From assembly GCA_947069175.1 (NCBI GenBank), contig CAMTDV010000003.1:83453014-83517013 (forward strand): DNA of 64,000 bases, given 5' to 3'. This DNA comes from Scalesia atractyloides (Eukaryota; Streptophyta; Magnoliopsida; Asterales; Asteraceae). The notes under the pieces are model-generated. The model searched no databases. It saw only the letters and a program-made list of their open reading frames with translations, and was not told where the DNA came from. Shown here piece by piece: positions 24,809 to 37,747 of the stretch. Within the stretch, counting starts at the first letter, position 1; every line of letters begins with the position of its first letter. The position numbers and the translations under genes were made by a program.

Positions 24809-25727
24809 TGTCACACCCAATTTGAGGTATACCGTGACTGATTCTTTACAAATTTTATGCGGTAGATAGATAAATGTTATATTATTAAAATAAATATTAT
24901 ACAAATTTTAACAAAATCCAAAGGTCAATATACAAAAATGCTATTAGGTGATAGGTGACATCATGGGTTCTGGTTTAACGAGTCGTAAGTTCCTAAGACA
25001 TCTTTAACCGGGTCATTTCAACTTTTACGTCTAACAAGCACCTGTGTTAATCTTTAAAATATATCAGCGTAAATACAACTGGGAGTCACAATTAAAATAA
25101 AAGTAATTACGAGACAGGTATCTTAGACCAACATTTTTACAGTTTTATACATTTAAGTCATTTATCATATACATTTGAGTCACTTGTCATTATTTGCAAT
25201 TGGTAGGGTTTAACTAAGTATACACACCACGTACAAATTAATATGCATGCCTACATAAATCCTGATTCAAGATAATAACTATAATTTATATAACCGATAC
25301 CGACATATGTGCATAGTTATCGCAAATGCTTTCCATGATAAACACACTACAGTGAAATCGAATTATCACACTTTGGGTACATATGTAATTAAACACATAC
25401 CTAATTTGTGATACAATAACCAGAAAGGTTGTATACATACATCTCACTTTTATAAAAAAAGTTAAATTGTATTTACCTGAAGTGTGAGTTCAGGGTATCA
25501 AAGTTTATTGACACCAAGTGTCGCTTTACCAAAAAAAATGATTCTATAATCATGGAATGGATGGAGTGTTTAAATTACTTAAGCCCGAAAAATAATACTA
25601 GTTATACTTGTCATCAATGACTTAATCCGATATAATCCATACTTAAATCACATTTCAACGTTTAAACAGAAGAGTTAGATCTTGAACAGATGGCCCAATA
25701 TGGATTGGTATGGTGGAGTGTTGTAAC
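24809..25727. mobile_element. Possible LTR fragment
   Basis: It opens TGTCACACCCAATTTGAGG and closes GGAGTGTTGTAACA, an end pair like the TG...CA LTR ends elsewhere in the window, followed at once by another LTR-start-like word (CCCTAACCGATAGCGG). No clean target duplication and no second copy here, so the limits are tentative. Confidence 0.3.
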
Positions 25728-26015
25728 ACCCTAACCGATAGCGGAAATATCGGGGCGCTACGAAATTGTTCAATAGCACATAATCAACTAAAAGTTTAAG
25801 TATTATGAAAGTTCCAAATTAAATGTCATCCAAACAAAACAGACAACTCAAATAATAAACTTCATGCAATGTTTCCTTAAACATGTGGAAAATGAAATGA
25901 TCAACTTCGAAAACTTGGTGAGCATACATAGGTTTGTATATGAAAAATGAATTAAGCAATTAGCATGTCAAAGTTTATCTAGAACTATCTTGTGAAAACA
26001 ACACTTTGGAACAAG

Positions 26016-27214
26016 TTAGCCTTTGTAAATGTTGTTGTCATTGCTTAGAATATATGCTCGTTGCATGTCACTGCTTACATGTTCAACCTTTACTTGATCT
26101 CTTTCAACACATTCTCGAATGAAATGATAACGTGTGTTTATGTATTTTCTTCGATCATGAAACATGAGATTCTTCATGAGAGCTATAGCCGAGGAATTTT
26201 CAACTTTCAAAGTCACCTCTTATCTAGGATATCACGTCACCTCACTTAACAACTCCCGTAACCAAAGAGGTTGACACGTGGCTGTCGTTGCTACCATAAC
26301 CTTGGCTTCGCAAGACAAAAGTGCAATTGTAGGTTGTTTCTAAGAACACCGAGTGACTGGGGAACTTCCGTAATAGAACATATGTCCCATCGTGCTTCTA
26401 CCATCATCTTGATCCATATTATAGCTACTATCGCTGATACTGATTAACTCTTTGGTTCCACTTCTGGCATACTTTATTCCGTACCCCCAAAGTTCCTCGG
26501 ATATACCTCAAAATTTGCTTAATTGCTACCGCATGTGATTCTTTTGGAGCTTGCATGTATTAACCAACCATACCTACTGAGAATGATAAGTCTAGTCTTG
26601 AGTGAAGTAGACACCTTAGACAACCAACCTGTCGCCTATAACATGTTGTTTCCACGTCTTTGCCTTTCTCATCTTTTGACTGTTTTATTCCCAAATCCAT
26701 ATAACACATTGATGTATTACAAGTCTCCTTGCTAGCTTCTTTCAAAATATTACCCGCATAACTTTTTTGCTTGATCACGATGCCCGTTTCGTTTTGAGAC
26801 AGTTCGATGCCTAGTTAATAAGTTAGCTTGCCTAGATCGCTCATTTTCTAATTTATTAGCCATTTCTTGCTTGAATTCTTTAATCTCGTTTTTTCAACGT
26901 ACCAGTTACTATGAGGTTGTCCACGTATACCCCAACAATTAATCGAGTATTAGAAGAAGTTCTAGTATAAACAACTTGATCTTTAAGACAGTGAGTAAAC
27001 TTCAGTTTCTTTCTTGAGAGTTTCGTCAAGCTTTGCATTCCACGCTCTCGGAGCTTGCTTCAAACCCTATAAAGCTTTATGGAGTTTGTAGACTGTTTGC
27101 TCAGCTCCTTTTTTAACATACCTTCTGGTTGGCTCACAAAGACTAGCTCCTTTAAGTCCCCGTGTTAAAATGTTAATTTACATCTAGATGATGAACTTCC
27201 CATCATTTGAAAGC
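26016..27214 (-). pseudogene. Copia reverse transcriptase C-terminal part and RNase H
   Basis: Continues with a WEVHHLDVN-type segment (27160-27214), then degraded polymerase palm sequence and a block at 26560-26778 (LGIKQSKDEKGKDVETTCYR, RLDLSFSVGMV). RNase H follows at 26016-26216 (SAIALMKNLMFHDRRKYI, RYHFIRECVERDQVKVEHV). Multiple breaks. The catalytic YVDD-type segment is not readable. Confidence 0.8.
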
Positions 27215-27835
27215 TGCGATGTCACACCCCGTATTTCCAACCAAACACTGGTGGGCCCGGGTGGGGAATATCGTGACGTAAGTTGATATCATCATAGTCA
27301 ATTAAAAACAACACAGCGGAAGTCTTGGAGTTTAAATTACTGTTACAAACCAAATGTTCAAAGTACGAAAAATAATAACAGACGGCTTGTAATGAAGGAT
27401 CCACAGGCGGATCGTAAAATGTACAAAAATGTATAACAGACTTTGGGCAGATCTAAGGATTTGCAAAATCCTCTTATATCACTACCGAGCAGCTTCCAGC
27501 CTATTCGTATTGTACCTGCATCTTAGTGCTTTTGAAAATACATCCGCTTTCGCTGGTAAATACACTCACAGACTCATTTTGAAAACATTTTAAAAAATTA
27601 GATTTAAGTGCACAGGACACAAATCTTTTATAACTTGGGAAAGTCAGCTTTGTAACCTTGTTAACAGCTTTACATGTTTGTCAATACATATGGGGCCCAG
27701 TACAGAGACCAAGACATGATTAATGTACACACCACTTATGAACCCACGAAGGAGTTATCACCAACTTGTGGGTAAAAATAATTTAGCATTCGCATCTGTC
27801 AGGTGTATGCCTACACCCCGTGCTTTGGTCCGAGG

Positions 27836-27994
27836 AAGAGTTGATAATATATTACCCTATCTAGCTGGTAAGATTATAGAGTGTTATGAATGAGCGGAAA
27901 TCAATTGAAAACCAAAATTTTATTCGTTGGGCTAGACCGAAGGAAGTACGTAATGAGGGTTTCGGGGACGAAACCTCTTTAAGGGGGGTAGATT
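27836..27994 (+). mobile_element. 3' end of a Ty3/gypsy internal region with polypurine tract
   Basis: GGTTTCGGGGACGAAACC followed by CTTTAAGGGGGGTAGATT is the characteristic end of plant Ty3/gypsy (chromovirus-like) pol plus the polypurine tract, immediately before an LTR start. Only about 160 bp of internal sequence is left; the upstream part of the element is missing. Confidence 0.75.
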
Positions 27995-30900
27995 TGTAAC
28001 ATCCTATTTCCAGTGTGTTTATAAAATGACATTTATTAGTCGCTAGAAGTTATTTATGAAAAAAAAGAACTTGATGGGTAGCAATGTATTTTATCAGAGT
28101 CTTTTTTTAGTAATATATATAAATACATCAAGAAATATGTTAAATTTGTTTCAAGGTAATATCGTTACCTCATATTGTAACTTAGTAGAACTTGAAGGGC
28201 CAATGTTGTAAACACCAACCATGAGGGGTGTATTATGCACTTAGCCAAAAGTTATATGTATAAAAGAGCATTTTTATGCTCATTTGTTTCAGATCTCTTT
28301 AGAGTTAGAGAGAGAAAAGGAACTAGAGAGAGACAATGGTGGCCCTTGATGATGTTTTACGGCGGTCGATGGTGTTCGGAGGCAAACGAACTTGCGGGTT
28401 TCAGCCTGAAACCATTTTGTGACGCTAAAAACGCAATGGTAAGCTCCGATTTGCCTAAATCTTTGATTTTAGTCGTTACTGGAGTTGAAAACAAATCTGT
28501 CCAGATTGTTTAACTTATACATGGTTGTAAAGAACTGACTGATCCGAGAAATCTGACCGTTGGATCATCTTGAATTTTGTATACAAGGCTTATAACATAT
28601 ATATAATCACTTTGAACGGTGAAAATGTAAAGTAGAACTGTTAAACTCGAGATTTAAACTTGTTTTCATAGCAGCTCGTATTTTCGTTTTATAAAAACAC
28701 AGCCCTTAGAATCAATTTTCCCGAATATCCGACCGTTGGATCGGCAGAATTTGGACAGAAGCTTTCTGGGATATGTCTTTCAAGTCCCACAAGGGGAAAT
28801 TTCGATCAGAGGTTGATAACTATGGGTTTGGTACTTATCATTTTGTAATAGATTGTTTTTGCTAAAATTCAGAACTTGATTGTGTTGCATGAAAGGTTTA
28901 GTGCAATGATATGTGCTATTTGGTCATCTCGAATAGTTTAGTGATGAGTCTTGATATTAATTGGGTTTTGATGGTATGATGGAATTGATGTTATATTAGT
29001 GTTTATCATCATACTTGTTCGTATGTGTGTTTTACTTAAACGTCTTAGAGATTTGGTTAATATTCATACATACAATGAAGTGGGTTTTGACCTAGGCATG
29101 AAAGCCAAATCCTTGTATGATTAAATTGATATCATGCTTGAACAAATTAAGAAGTTAGGTTAGTTAAATATTGAGAAATGTATGAATTTGTTGAGTTGTT
29201 GATACATGGTAACTTTGGTAGGACAAACTTAGCTAAATGTTGGTTTAAAGGTGATGCCTACCAAGTATTTGATAAAGTTCCTAAATTAGTTTATTGATCG
29301 TGTTAGTGCAAATATGTGTGTCAATTGGCAGTTTACCTTTTTAAAAGTCAAACTGACCTATAATAGAATCGAATGTGAAATATGGTATAAAAGTCCATAA
29401 GTGTGATAGTCATGATATTGATGACTAATTTAATTATCTTGTGGATATTACGTGATATTTTGACACTTGACAAGTTAGGTGGGAGCTTGGAAAAGAATGG
29501 GTCAAACGGGTCAAAGACGCGAGAAAGCTCAATCGGACGCAAGGTAAGTTAACCTTACAACTCCTAGAATAGAATTACAACTTACGTGATGGAAAGTATT
29601 ATGGTGATTAGTGACAAAATATTAAAATGTGACCATATGGTGTCAACCATGACGGGTCAAACAAATAAAATGGTTCGTAACCACTTATCATGTTTTGTCA
29701 ATAAATTAGTTGTTGGTGACAAGTAGGTCCTCTACTTGCAGAAATTGTTTCGAGTTCTTAACCATTGAGTTTTGACACGATATTTGGTCAGACGTTGCTT
29801 CACAACGTAAAGGACGTTTGGTAATTTTTATAGATGTTTCTAAAGTGGTCTGGTAGGGTTTTCGCGGCTGTTTTGTCAATAAAATAGTTGTTGACAGCAA
29901 AAGGTCCGCTACTTGCAGAAATCGTGTCAAGGTCTTAACCATCGAGTTTTGACACGATATTTGGTCAGAAGTTGTTTGACAACAAAAATAATGTTGTGTA
30001 ATTTTTATAGGTTTTTCTAAAGTTGTCTGACGGAGTTTTCGCAGTTGTTTCGTCAATAAAATAGTTGTTGACAGCAACATATCCGCTATTTGCAGAAATT
30101 GTTTCGAGGTCTTAACCATCGAGTTTTGACACGATATTTAGTCAGAAGTTGCTTCACAAGGTAAAGGACATTTGGTAATTTTTAAGATGTTTCTAAAGTT
30201 GTCTTGCAGAGTTTTCGCGGTTGTTTTGTCAATAAAATAGTTGTTGATAGCTACAGGTCCGTTACTTGCAGAAATTGTTTCGGGATCTTAACTATTGAAT
30301 TTTGACACGAAATTTTGTTAGAAGTTGTTTGAGAATATAAATAATGTTGTGTAATTTGTAGGTTTTTCTAAAGTTGTCTGACGGTGTTTTCGCGGCTGTT
30401 TTGTCAATAAAATAGTTGTTGACAATAACAGGTCCGCTACTTGCAGAAATTGTTTCGAGATCTTAACCATCGAGTTTTGACACGATATTTGGTTAGAAGT
30501 TTCTTCACAACGTAAAGGACGTTTGTTAATTTTTATAGATGTTTCTAAAGTTTTCTGGCAGGGTTTCGTGGCTGTTTTGTCAATAAAATAGTTGTTGACA
30601 GCAATAGGTCCGCTACTTGCAGAAATTGTTTCGGGATCTTAACGATTTTACCTTTGCATGATTTTTGATCAGATATTGGTTAACAACATAAATGATCTTG
30701 GGTCATTTTTATAGATTTTTTAATGAAATAGTTCGATGTTGTTTATGCCGACGTTTTGTTATAAAATAGTGGTTGACATCAAAGTGTTTGATAATTTTGT
30801 AACGAGTCAAAATTGTTAGGGAACCGGCCGGGTGGAAACCTGACCCGGCCGAGTAAAGGTGTTGAGAAAAAGACAAGTTTCAGTTGACACGGCTGGGTGG

Positions 30901-31341
30901 AAACCTGACCCGACTGGGTAAGGGGGCTAAAATAAAAAATAAAAAGGGGATATTTTGAGCTTAATGTTTTCGTTCAAATGTTTCGACTATTAATCGTTTG
31001 ACCGTAGAACTTAAACACTAATCGTTTTTAGTGTTTATGACAGGCTTTCACTAAGGTGGGAACTGGACGGACAGGCGACCAAGCATGCCAAGAACCGAAC
31101 ACTCTTAAACTACTATTTTCGCGGAGCATTATTCGGGAAAGTTTAATCGTGATCACACATGACAAAGTTTTATGTATTAAAATCTTATTGTTTTCGAGGG
31201 TAATTGGTTGTGTAATTACCTATTAAGTTAGTTTGTCTGGGTTATTTGTTAACCCGGACTCGTACGTTAATTATAAAAAAAATTGGGAACTAATTATCCG
31301 CATTTGATTAAAATATAACGAAAATGGGTTAGAGTGTTACA
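27995..31341 (+). repeat. Ty3/gypsy 3' LTR, family G
   Basis: Begins TGTAACATCCTATTTCC right after the polypurine tract and ends GGGTTAGAGTGTTACA. Length 3347 bp. A TATA-like TGTATAAAAGAGC is at 28256-28268. A tandem array of about 177-bp units fills 29697-30758. Downstream, CCGGGTGGAAACCTGACCCG repeats twice (30827-30925). Confidence 0.75.
29697..30758 (+). repeat. Tandem array of six 175-179 bp units inside LTR G
   Basis: The anchor GTCAATAAAATAGTTGTTGAC recurs at 29697, 29875, 30052, 30228, 30403, 30579 and (altered) 30758, giving periods 178, 177, 176, 175, 176 and 179. Units share TTGACACGATATTTGGTC and CTACTTGCAGAAATTG. One frame of the minus strand stays open for 137 codons here, only because of the repeat. 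Confidence 0.85.
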
Positions 31342-32483
31342 TAAACTAATCTAAATCGGGTCAGAATCGAAAGTCAAAGCAGAAGTCAAACTTTGCGACT
31401 TTCAATTGCAAACCGACCCTAGGACTGAAATTGACGAGCCGAACATGTTCCCACATGGTCTAATAATTATTACCAACTTGTTTAAGTGTCAAAAACATGT
31501 TTATAACATATATCAACTCAGATTACAATTTTTATAAAATCTGACCCGTTTGACTTTTTAAAACATAAACTTTGACCCGTAAATTGACGTAGTAAACGTG
31601 ATCCTTAGGAGGTGCCCTATTAAGGGATTAATACCTTCCTAATTACGATCACTTAGCCATGTCCATTTCAAACAATGGCTGGACCATAATGGTCTTAACC
31701 GAAAGTCAAGACACTTGTCGAAAATGCTTGACTTTTGCTATTAGAAGCCGATAAAAAGAAAAGAGCAGAGATGGAACACTTACAAATGATCCAAGGGAAA
31801 CTTAGAACTCAAAGGGAAGCTCCTAAATGGTCAGGAACTTCCAAGAGTGTAATAAGAGAGGAGAAAAGTGAATGAGCAAGGAAATGAGGTGAACTAGTAG
31901 GCTATTTATAGTGCAAGAAGGTGTGTGAAGATGAAGCCATGTGTTAGAGGTGTTGTAGGATCTTCACAAGTGTCTAGCAAGGTGTCAAGAGCTGCAAGAG
32001 TGTGGCATTTTGCAGGTGAGGTGGCATCTTGACAGAATTTGGGGTTTTGACACTTTTAGTCCCTCAAAAATAGTTTTGTGGATTGTCATGAATTGTCCCT
32101 TGACTTATATCCAATGACATAATGATACAACTTGGTCTTTTCATTCAATACGAGATGTATTGAAGAAGAGTACGAGTAACCGAACATTAACGGGTGTCAC
32201 ACTATGTGTTTTTACGACTTATAAGTGTTTACTAGTTTAAACGTGAAAGATACGAATACCTATCATTGCATGGATTAAATTACCCAAGCTAGTAAGGTTA
32301 AAGGTTCGGTGAAGATGTGTGATACTCAAGAATGGTAAATCAAAAGATATCACCTTAACCGGGAGTCGTTCGGGTCGAAAAACAACTTGTTTAAATAAGA
32401 AACACGAAAATAATAAAGTCTAGGGGCCTTTGGGTCATTTACTGAAAGTTAAAATGAAGAAAATAAAGGATATTAGAAGCTCA

Positions 32484-32570
32484 CCGTAGGCTACGGTCAA
32501 CTTATCGTCAGTATAAAATCAAAACAGCAGGTCCAAACCGTAACTTACGGTTCTCAACCGTAGGTTATGG
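32484..32570. repeat. ACCGTAGSCTACGGT palindrome cluster in LTR F
   Basis: CACCGTAGGCTACGGTCA, then CCGTAACTTACGGTT and CAACCGTAGGTTATGGTTAG within 90 bases. The same cluster of about four near-palindromes is at 37139-37240 and 37748-37850, always just inside the sense 5' end of the LTR, upstream of the TATA box. Confidence 0.75.
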
Positions 32571-32696
32571 TTAGGTTTGTGAATTTTAGTGATTTTTGAA
32601 CACGATTGAGTGGCTAACTCATTGAGGTATGATTCGAGGGTATGTACACGTGTCAGTATATTACCGAACATGAATTTTACGAGGTGTTACATGCGG

Positions 32697-32960
32697 TGGC
32701 TAAGAGCAAACACAGTGTTTCAATTTGGGTAACCGCTGCGAAAACTTCATTGTAATCGATACTAAGTTGTTGCACATATCCATTAGCAACCAAACGAGCT
32801 TTGTATTTATTAATTGAACCATCAGCATTGTGTTTCACCTTGTAAACTTACTTGAGACCAATGGGTTTGATGTTCTTTGGCAAACCTGTAAAAGACCATG
32901 TATTATTCTTCTCAATAAAATCTATCTTGGCCTATTCCTTTCTTCCATTCCAGTCCTTTA
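32697..32960 (-). pseudogene. Copia reverse transcriptase, N-terminal part
   Basis: Contains IEKNNTWSFTGLPKN, KYKARLVANGYVQQ and DYNEVFAAVTQIETL, the standard copia reverse transcriptase start. Cut at the TGCGG target site of the LTR insertion 27220-32691 and continued at 27214. Confidence 0.8.
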
Positions 32961-32999
32961 ATGCTTGTTGAAATGTTACCAGCTCATCATCATTCAGCA

Positions 33000-34242
33000 A
33001 CAAATAATTACCTTCCTCGATGAGTTGACACATTTCATAATCATCGTACCGTTTACGAACCTGTTTTGACGAGTACTTCGTCTCGGAACAATCTCAAGTT
33101 GCTAGATTGGAGAATTAATTTGAAGTAGGCTTCCTAATTGTAGCGGACCCCCTGTTGGAGTTGTGGGTTCTTCCGGCATTAGACCAGCAAATGTTTCCGG
33201 GCTGGCCTGCAAGCTCGGTTGAACCACAACTGCTGATCTAGAACCATTAGTCTCGATTTGGATACCATTTTCAACATTGGGGTCGGATAAGGCTCATTCT
33301 TCATTACTCGAAACTGGCTCATTATGAAAATCACCATTTTCCTCGATGATAAACGATTCCCACTTGGGCTTGCCTTGTGTTTCTTTCTTATTCCTCCATT
33401 TCCAACCAAGTTGTTCATTGAAACCCACATGCCGACCAATAACCAATCGATGTTTCACCAGATCAAATAATCGATGAGCTATGGTCCCTTGGTTTGATTC
33501 AGAACCAATGTAAATCAACCTCACACTCTCATCGTCAGGTTTATCTAGCTTAACTTTGGAACATTGTTGTATGCGGGACACCCAAACACTCTTAGATGTT
33601 CAACCTTTGGCTTAACTCCTTTGTGTGCTTCGTATGGAGTTTTATCTTTCACAGCTCTTGTTGTTACCCCGTTAAACACATAAGTGGTGTGTTGTGTAAC
33701 TTCACCCTACATGTAATTCGGAACCCCTTTGGCTTTCATTATGGAACGGGTTTGTTTTGAGAATTGTACAGTTCCTATGTTCCACCACACCATTTTGGTG
33801 TGGTGGGTATGGAGATGTAAGTTGTCTTCTTATGCCCTCATCTTCACAAAATTTGTTGAACTCATATGAAGTAATCTTTCCTCCCCTATCTATTCAGAGA
33901 CATATGAGTTTGGTACCAACTTTATATTCAACTTTCATCTTGAACTTATTGAACGTTTGAAAAGCTTATCCTTTGTCTTTCACATAAATGTCCACATGTA
34001 CCTGCTAAAATCATCAACCAACAAAACACATATATTTGTTACCGGTTAGTATGGCCAGAGTGATCATTCCACAAAGATCACAATGAACTAACTCGAGTGG
34101 CTTGCTAGCTCGGAATACCGACTTATTGGGAAACGGTTTCTGTGCTTGTTTTCCAAGTGTGCGTGCGTCACAGATTCAGTCTGGCTTAACGATTTTGGGA
34201 AGTCCTCTAAGCATCTTTTTACTCAACATTTCTTTTAGTGAG
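33000..34242 (-). pseudogene. Copia integrase
   Basis: Begins in frame with the pre-integrase block (KEMLSKKMLRGLPKI), then RTLGKQAQKPFPNK, degraded DDE-core segments (CEDEGIRRQLTSPYTP-like) and the C-terminal integrase region (YIGSESNQG, GRHVGFNEQLGWKWRNKKE). Several stops and frame changes. This enzyme would insert the element's cDNA; here it cannot be made. Confidence 0.8.
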
Positions 34243-37138
34243 TGTCACACCCCGTATTTCCAACCAAACACTGGTGGGCCCGGGTGGGGAATATCATGAC
34301 GTAAGTTGATATCATCATTGTCAATAAACACAGTACAGCGGAAGTCTTGGAGTTTAAATTACTATTACAAACCAAATGTTTAAAGTACAAAAAATAATAT
34401 ACAGATGACTTGTAATGAAAGATCCACAGGCGGATCGTAAAATGTACAAAAATGTATAACAGACTTTGGGCAGATCTAAGGATTTGCAAGATCCTTTTAT
34501 ATCACTACTGAGCAGCTTCCAGCCTATTTCGTATTGTACCTGCATCTTAGTCTTTTGAAAATACGTCAGCTTTCACGGGTAAATACACCCGACTGACTCA
34601 TTTTGAAAACATTTTAAAATTTAGATTTAAGTGCACAGGACACAAATCTTTTAAAACTTGGGAAAGTCAGCGTTGTAACCTTGTTAACAGCTTTGCATGT
34701 TTGTCAATACATATGGGGCCCAGTACAGAGACCGAGACATAATTAACGTACACACCACTTATGAACCCACGAAGGAGTTATCCCAACTTGTGGGTAAAAA
34801 TATCTTAGCATTCGCATCTGTCGGGTGTATGCCTACACCCCGTGTTTTGGCGGTGACCATTAGTAACTAATGTAATGAGTCAAGGATATCCAGGACACGG
34901 TCGTTAACCCCCAATGTTTAAGTTATCAAACAAAATTGATCAAAACGGAATATGCGGATTTACTAGCCACAATCCAGCATTCGGTTGATCCCATTTCCGA
35001 CCAAGCGGTAATAATTTACGGTAGCCCAAGCCCGTATAGGGAAAATAAGTCAAAAATATTTACCTGAGCTAGTCTTGATTTAAAAATGCAAGATTTAATA
35101 TCTCAGTCGTATTCAAAATGAAATAAGTGCAGATAGCATTTACTGGAAGGCTCTAGTCTGGATTATGGCATAAGCTAACCAATTAAAATGCTAATGGTGT
35201 TATTTAAGTCTTAGACTTAGACCGACTAGCTTAAAGGATCAAAAACGGTACGATATGCTAGATTAAGCGAGACCGGATAGAATGTAGTTTAAACCCAACA
35301 AGTACTATGACTTGTATAATATGGGTAAACCATTAACATTCTAGAATTTGAAATTAAAATGATAAGGTTAAACGTGTTTCGGTTAATTTTCGTAAACTAG
35401 TTACCTATATTTAACCGTATGCATATAAGCGATATCGGGTAACCAGAGGAGTCATGAACAAGTTCTTTATGTCATTATATTTTAAATAAGTTTTAATATC
35501 ATCAGGATAACAACTTATATGCCCGTTAAGGTTTTAAAACGAAACTACGCCTTATAAGGCGTTTTGAACCATTATATGTCATATAAAAGGAACTTGCATG
35601 TCTTCTGATGTTATGATCATAAACATTCTAGAAAAATACTTAATTTGTGATGTATTACCAGTAAGAAGTCACACATAAGTGTGATTTATGGTTTAAGACC
35701 AAACTATGCAATGAAAGAGCATTTTGGTCTTTTAAAAAGTACAGTTTACGATATTTTACTAAAATTAGTTTATGATCAGAATATTAACATCATAATATGT
35801 TAATTACATTAACATATCAGTAAGTAATTCATTTGCAAGTTCATTGTTGATTAAAACCTTGTTTTATGTAAAAAGGGCATTTTAGTCAAATATTGACATT
35901 TTACGGAACTGGTGCATAAACTCAGATTATGATTATGATCATGATCATGTAATATAACCTCAGAGGGTTATGCTATATTGTATTACGATCATAGTTACCA
36001 TAAGCCAGAAGTTAACTAATCTAAGTCGGGTCAGAATCGAAAGTTAAAGCAGAAGTCATGCTTTGCGACTTTCAGTTGCGAACCGACCCTAGGACTGAAA
36101 TTGATGGATCGAAAATGTTCCCACATGTTCTAATAGTTATTATCAACTTGTTTAAGTGTCAAAAACATGTTTATAACATATATAAACTCAGATTATAATA
36201 TTTATAAAATCTGACCCGTTTGACTTTTTAAAACATAAACTTTGACCCATCAATTGACCTAGTAAACGTGATCCTTAGGAGGTGACCTTTTAAGGGGTTA
36301 ATACCTTCCTGATTACGATCACTTAGCCATGTTCATTTCGAACAATGGCTGGACCATAATGGTCTTAACCGAAAGTCAAGATATTTGTCGAAAATGCTTG
36401 ATTTTTTGCTATTAAAAGCCTATAAAAAGAAAAGAGAAGAGATGGAACACTTACAAGTGATCCAAGGTTAGAACTCAAGGGGAAGCTCCTAAATGGTCAG
36501 GAACTTCTAAGAGTGTAATAAGAGAGGAGAAGAATGAATGAGCAAGGAAATAAGGTGAATTGGTGGGCTATTTATAGTGCAACAAGGTGTGTGAAGATGA
36601 AGCCAGGTGTTAGAGGGTTGTAGGATCTTCATAAGTGTCCAAGGTGTCAAGAGCTGCAAGAGTGTGGCATTTTGCAGGAGAGGTGGCATCTTGACAAAAT
36701 TTTGGAGTTTTGACACTTTTAGTCCCTCAAGAATAGTTTTGGGGATTGTCATGAATTGTCCCTTGACTTATATCCAATGACATAATGATACAACTTGCTC
36801 TTTTCGTTCAATACAAGATGTATTGAAGAAGAGTACGAGTAACCAAACATCAACGGGTGTCACACTAGGTGTTTTTACGACTTATAGTTTACTAGCTTAA
36901 ACGTGAAAGATACGAATACCTATGGTTTCATGGCTTAAATTACCTAAGCTAGTAAGGTTAAAGGTTTGGTGAAGGAGCGGAATGCTCAAGGATGGTAAAT
37001 AAAAAGATACTGTCTCAACCGAGAGACGTTCGGGTCTAAGATGGCTTAGTAAATCAAGAAATATGAAAATGACAAAGTCTAGGGGCCTTTGGGTAATTTG
37101 CTGAAAGTTAAAATGGTGTAAATCTAAAGCTTTAGTGT

Positions 37139-37240
37139 CTCACCGTAGGCTACGGTCACCAGACCGTAGCTTATGGTCAGTTTAAAATTAAAACAGCAGC
37201 CTTAGACCATAGCCTACGGTCCTAGACCGTAGGTTACGGT
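37139..37240. repeat. ACCGTAGSCTACGGT palindrome cluster in E(-)
   Basis: Four copies: CACCGTAGGCTACGGTCA, GACCGTAGCTTATGGTC, GACCATAGCCTACGGTC and GACCGTAGGTTACGGTTAG, spaced about 20-40 bases. Position relative to the TATA box as in the other LTR copies. Confidence 0.75.
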
Positions 37241-37747
37241 TAGTTTTATGAGTTTTTGATGTTTTTGAACATGTTTGAGTGGCTAGCTCATTGAGGTATG
37301 ATCCAAGGGTATGTATACGTGTCGTTATATTACCGAACACGAATTTTACGAGGTGTGACATAACCCCTCCATTATCCAACTTGTAACACCCTGTAAAATC
37401 GTGTCCAATAGTATAGTGACACGTATTGTATTTTTAATATAGTCTGTTAAAGACCAATGAGGACTAAAGGCGTCAACATGCTTGAAATTTGGCCTCTGAG
37501 TGACTGATATGTCAACATGCCCAGCCTCTGAGTGACATCGGAATCAACATGCTTATTCTAAGCCTTTAAGTGATCCTTTACGAAGTCCCAACTCTCATAC
37601 GAGCCACTAGTTGGACAATGGAGGGATTATGTAATACCTCGTAAAAATTTGTATTCGGTAATATACCGACACGTATACATACCCTCGGATCATACCTCAA
37701 TGAGCTAGCCACACAAACATGTTCAAAAATCTCAAAAATTCACAAAA

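Larger units (their letters stand above)
27220..32691 (-). mobile_element. Solo LTR, family F, carrying a nested gypsy fragment
   Basis: Ends TGTCACACCCCGTATTTCC and TTTTACGAGGTGTTACA; flanking TGCGA (27215-27219) and TGCGG (32692-32696), 4 of 5 matching. Sense is minus: a TATA box (CACTATAAATAGCC) lies on that strand near 31911-31924. 27220-27835 matches 34243-34855, and 31342-32691 matches the right half of the copy at 34243-37360. The middle of the LTR (equivalent to about 34856-36015) is missing and replaced by the gypsy segment 27836-31341. 5.47 kb overall. Confidence 0.8.

Noticed and set aside
29706..30119. A 137-codon minus-strand protein with internal repeats
   Set aside because: It only reads through the 177-bp satellite-like units of LTR G; no start context, domain or splice signal.
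34243..37360. A DNA transposon with TGTCACACC terminal inverted repeats
   Set aside because: Ends are inverted repeats, but 5-bp target duplications, TATA box placement and the polypurine tract before the related G LTR fit LTRs better.
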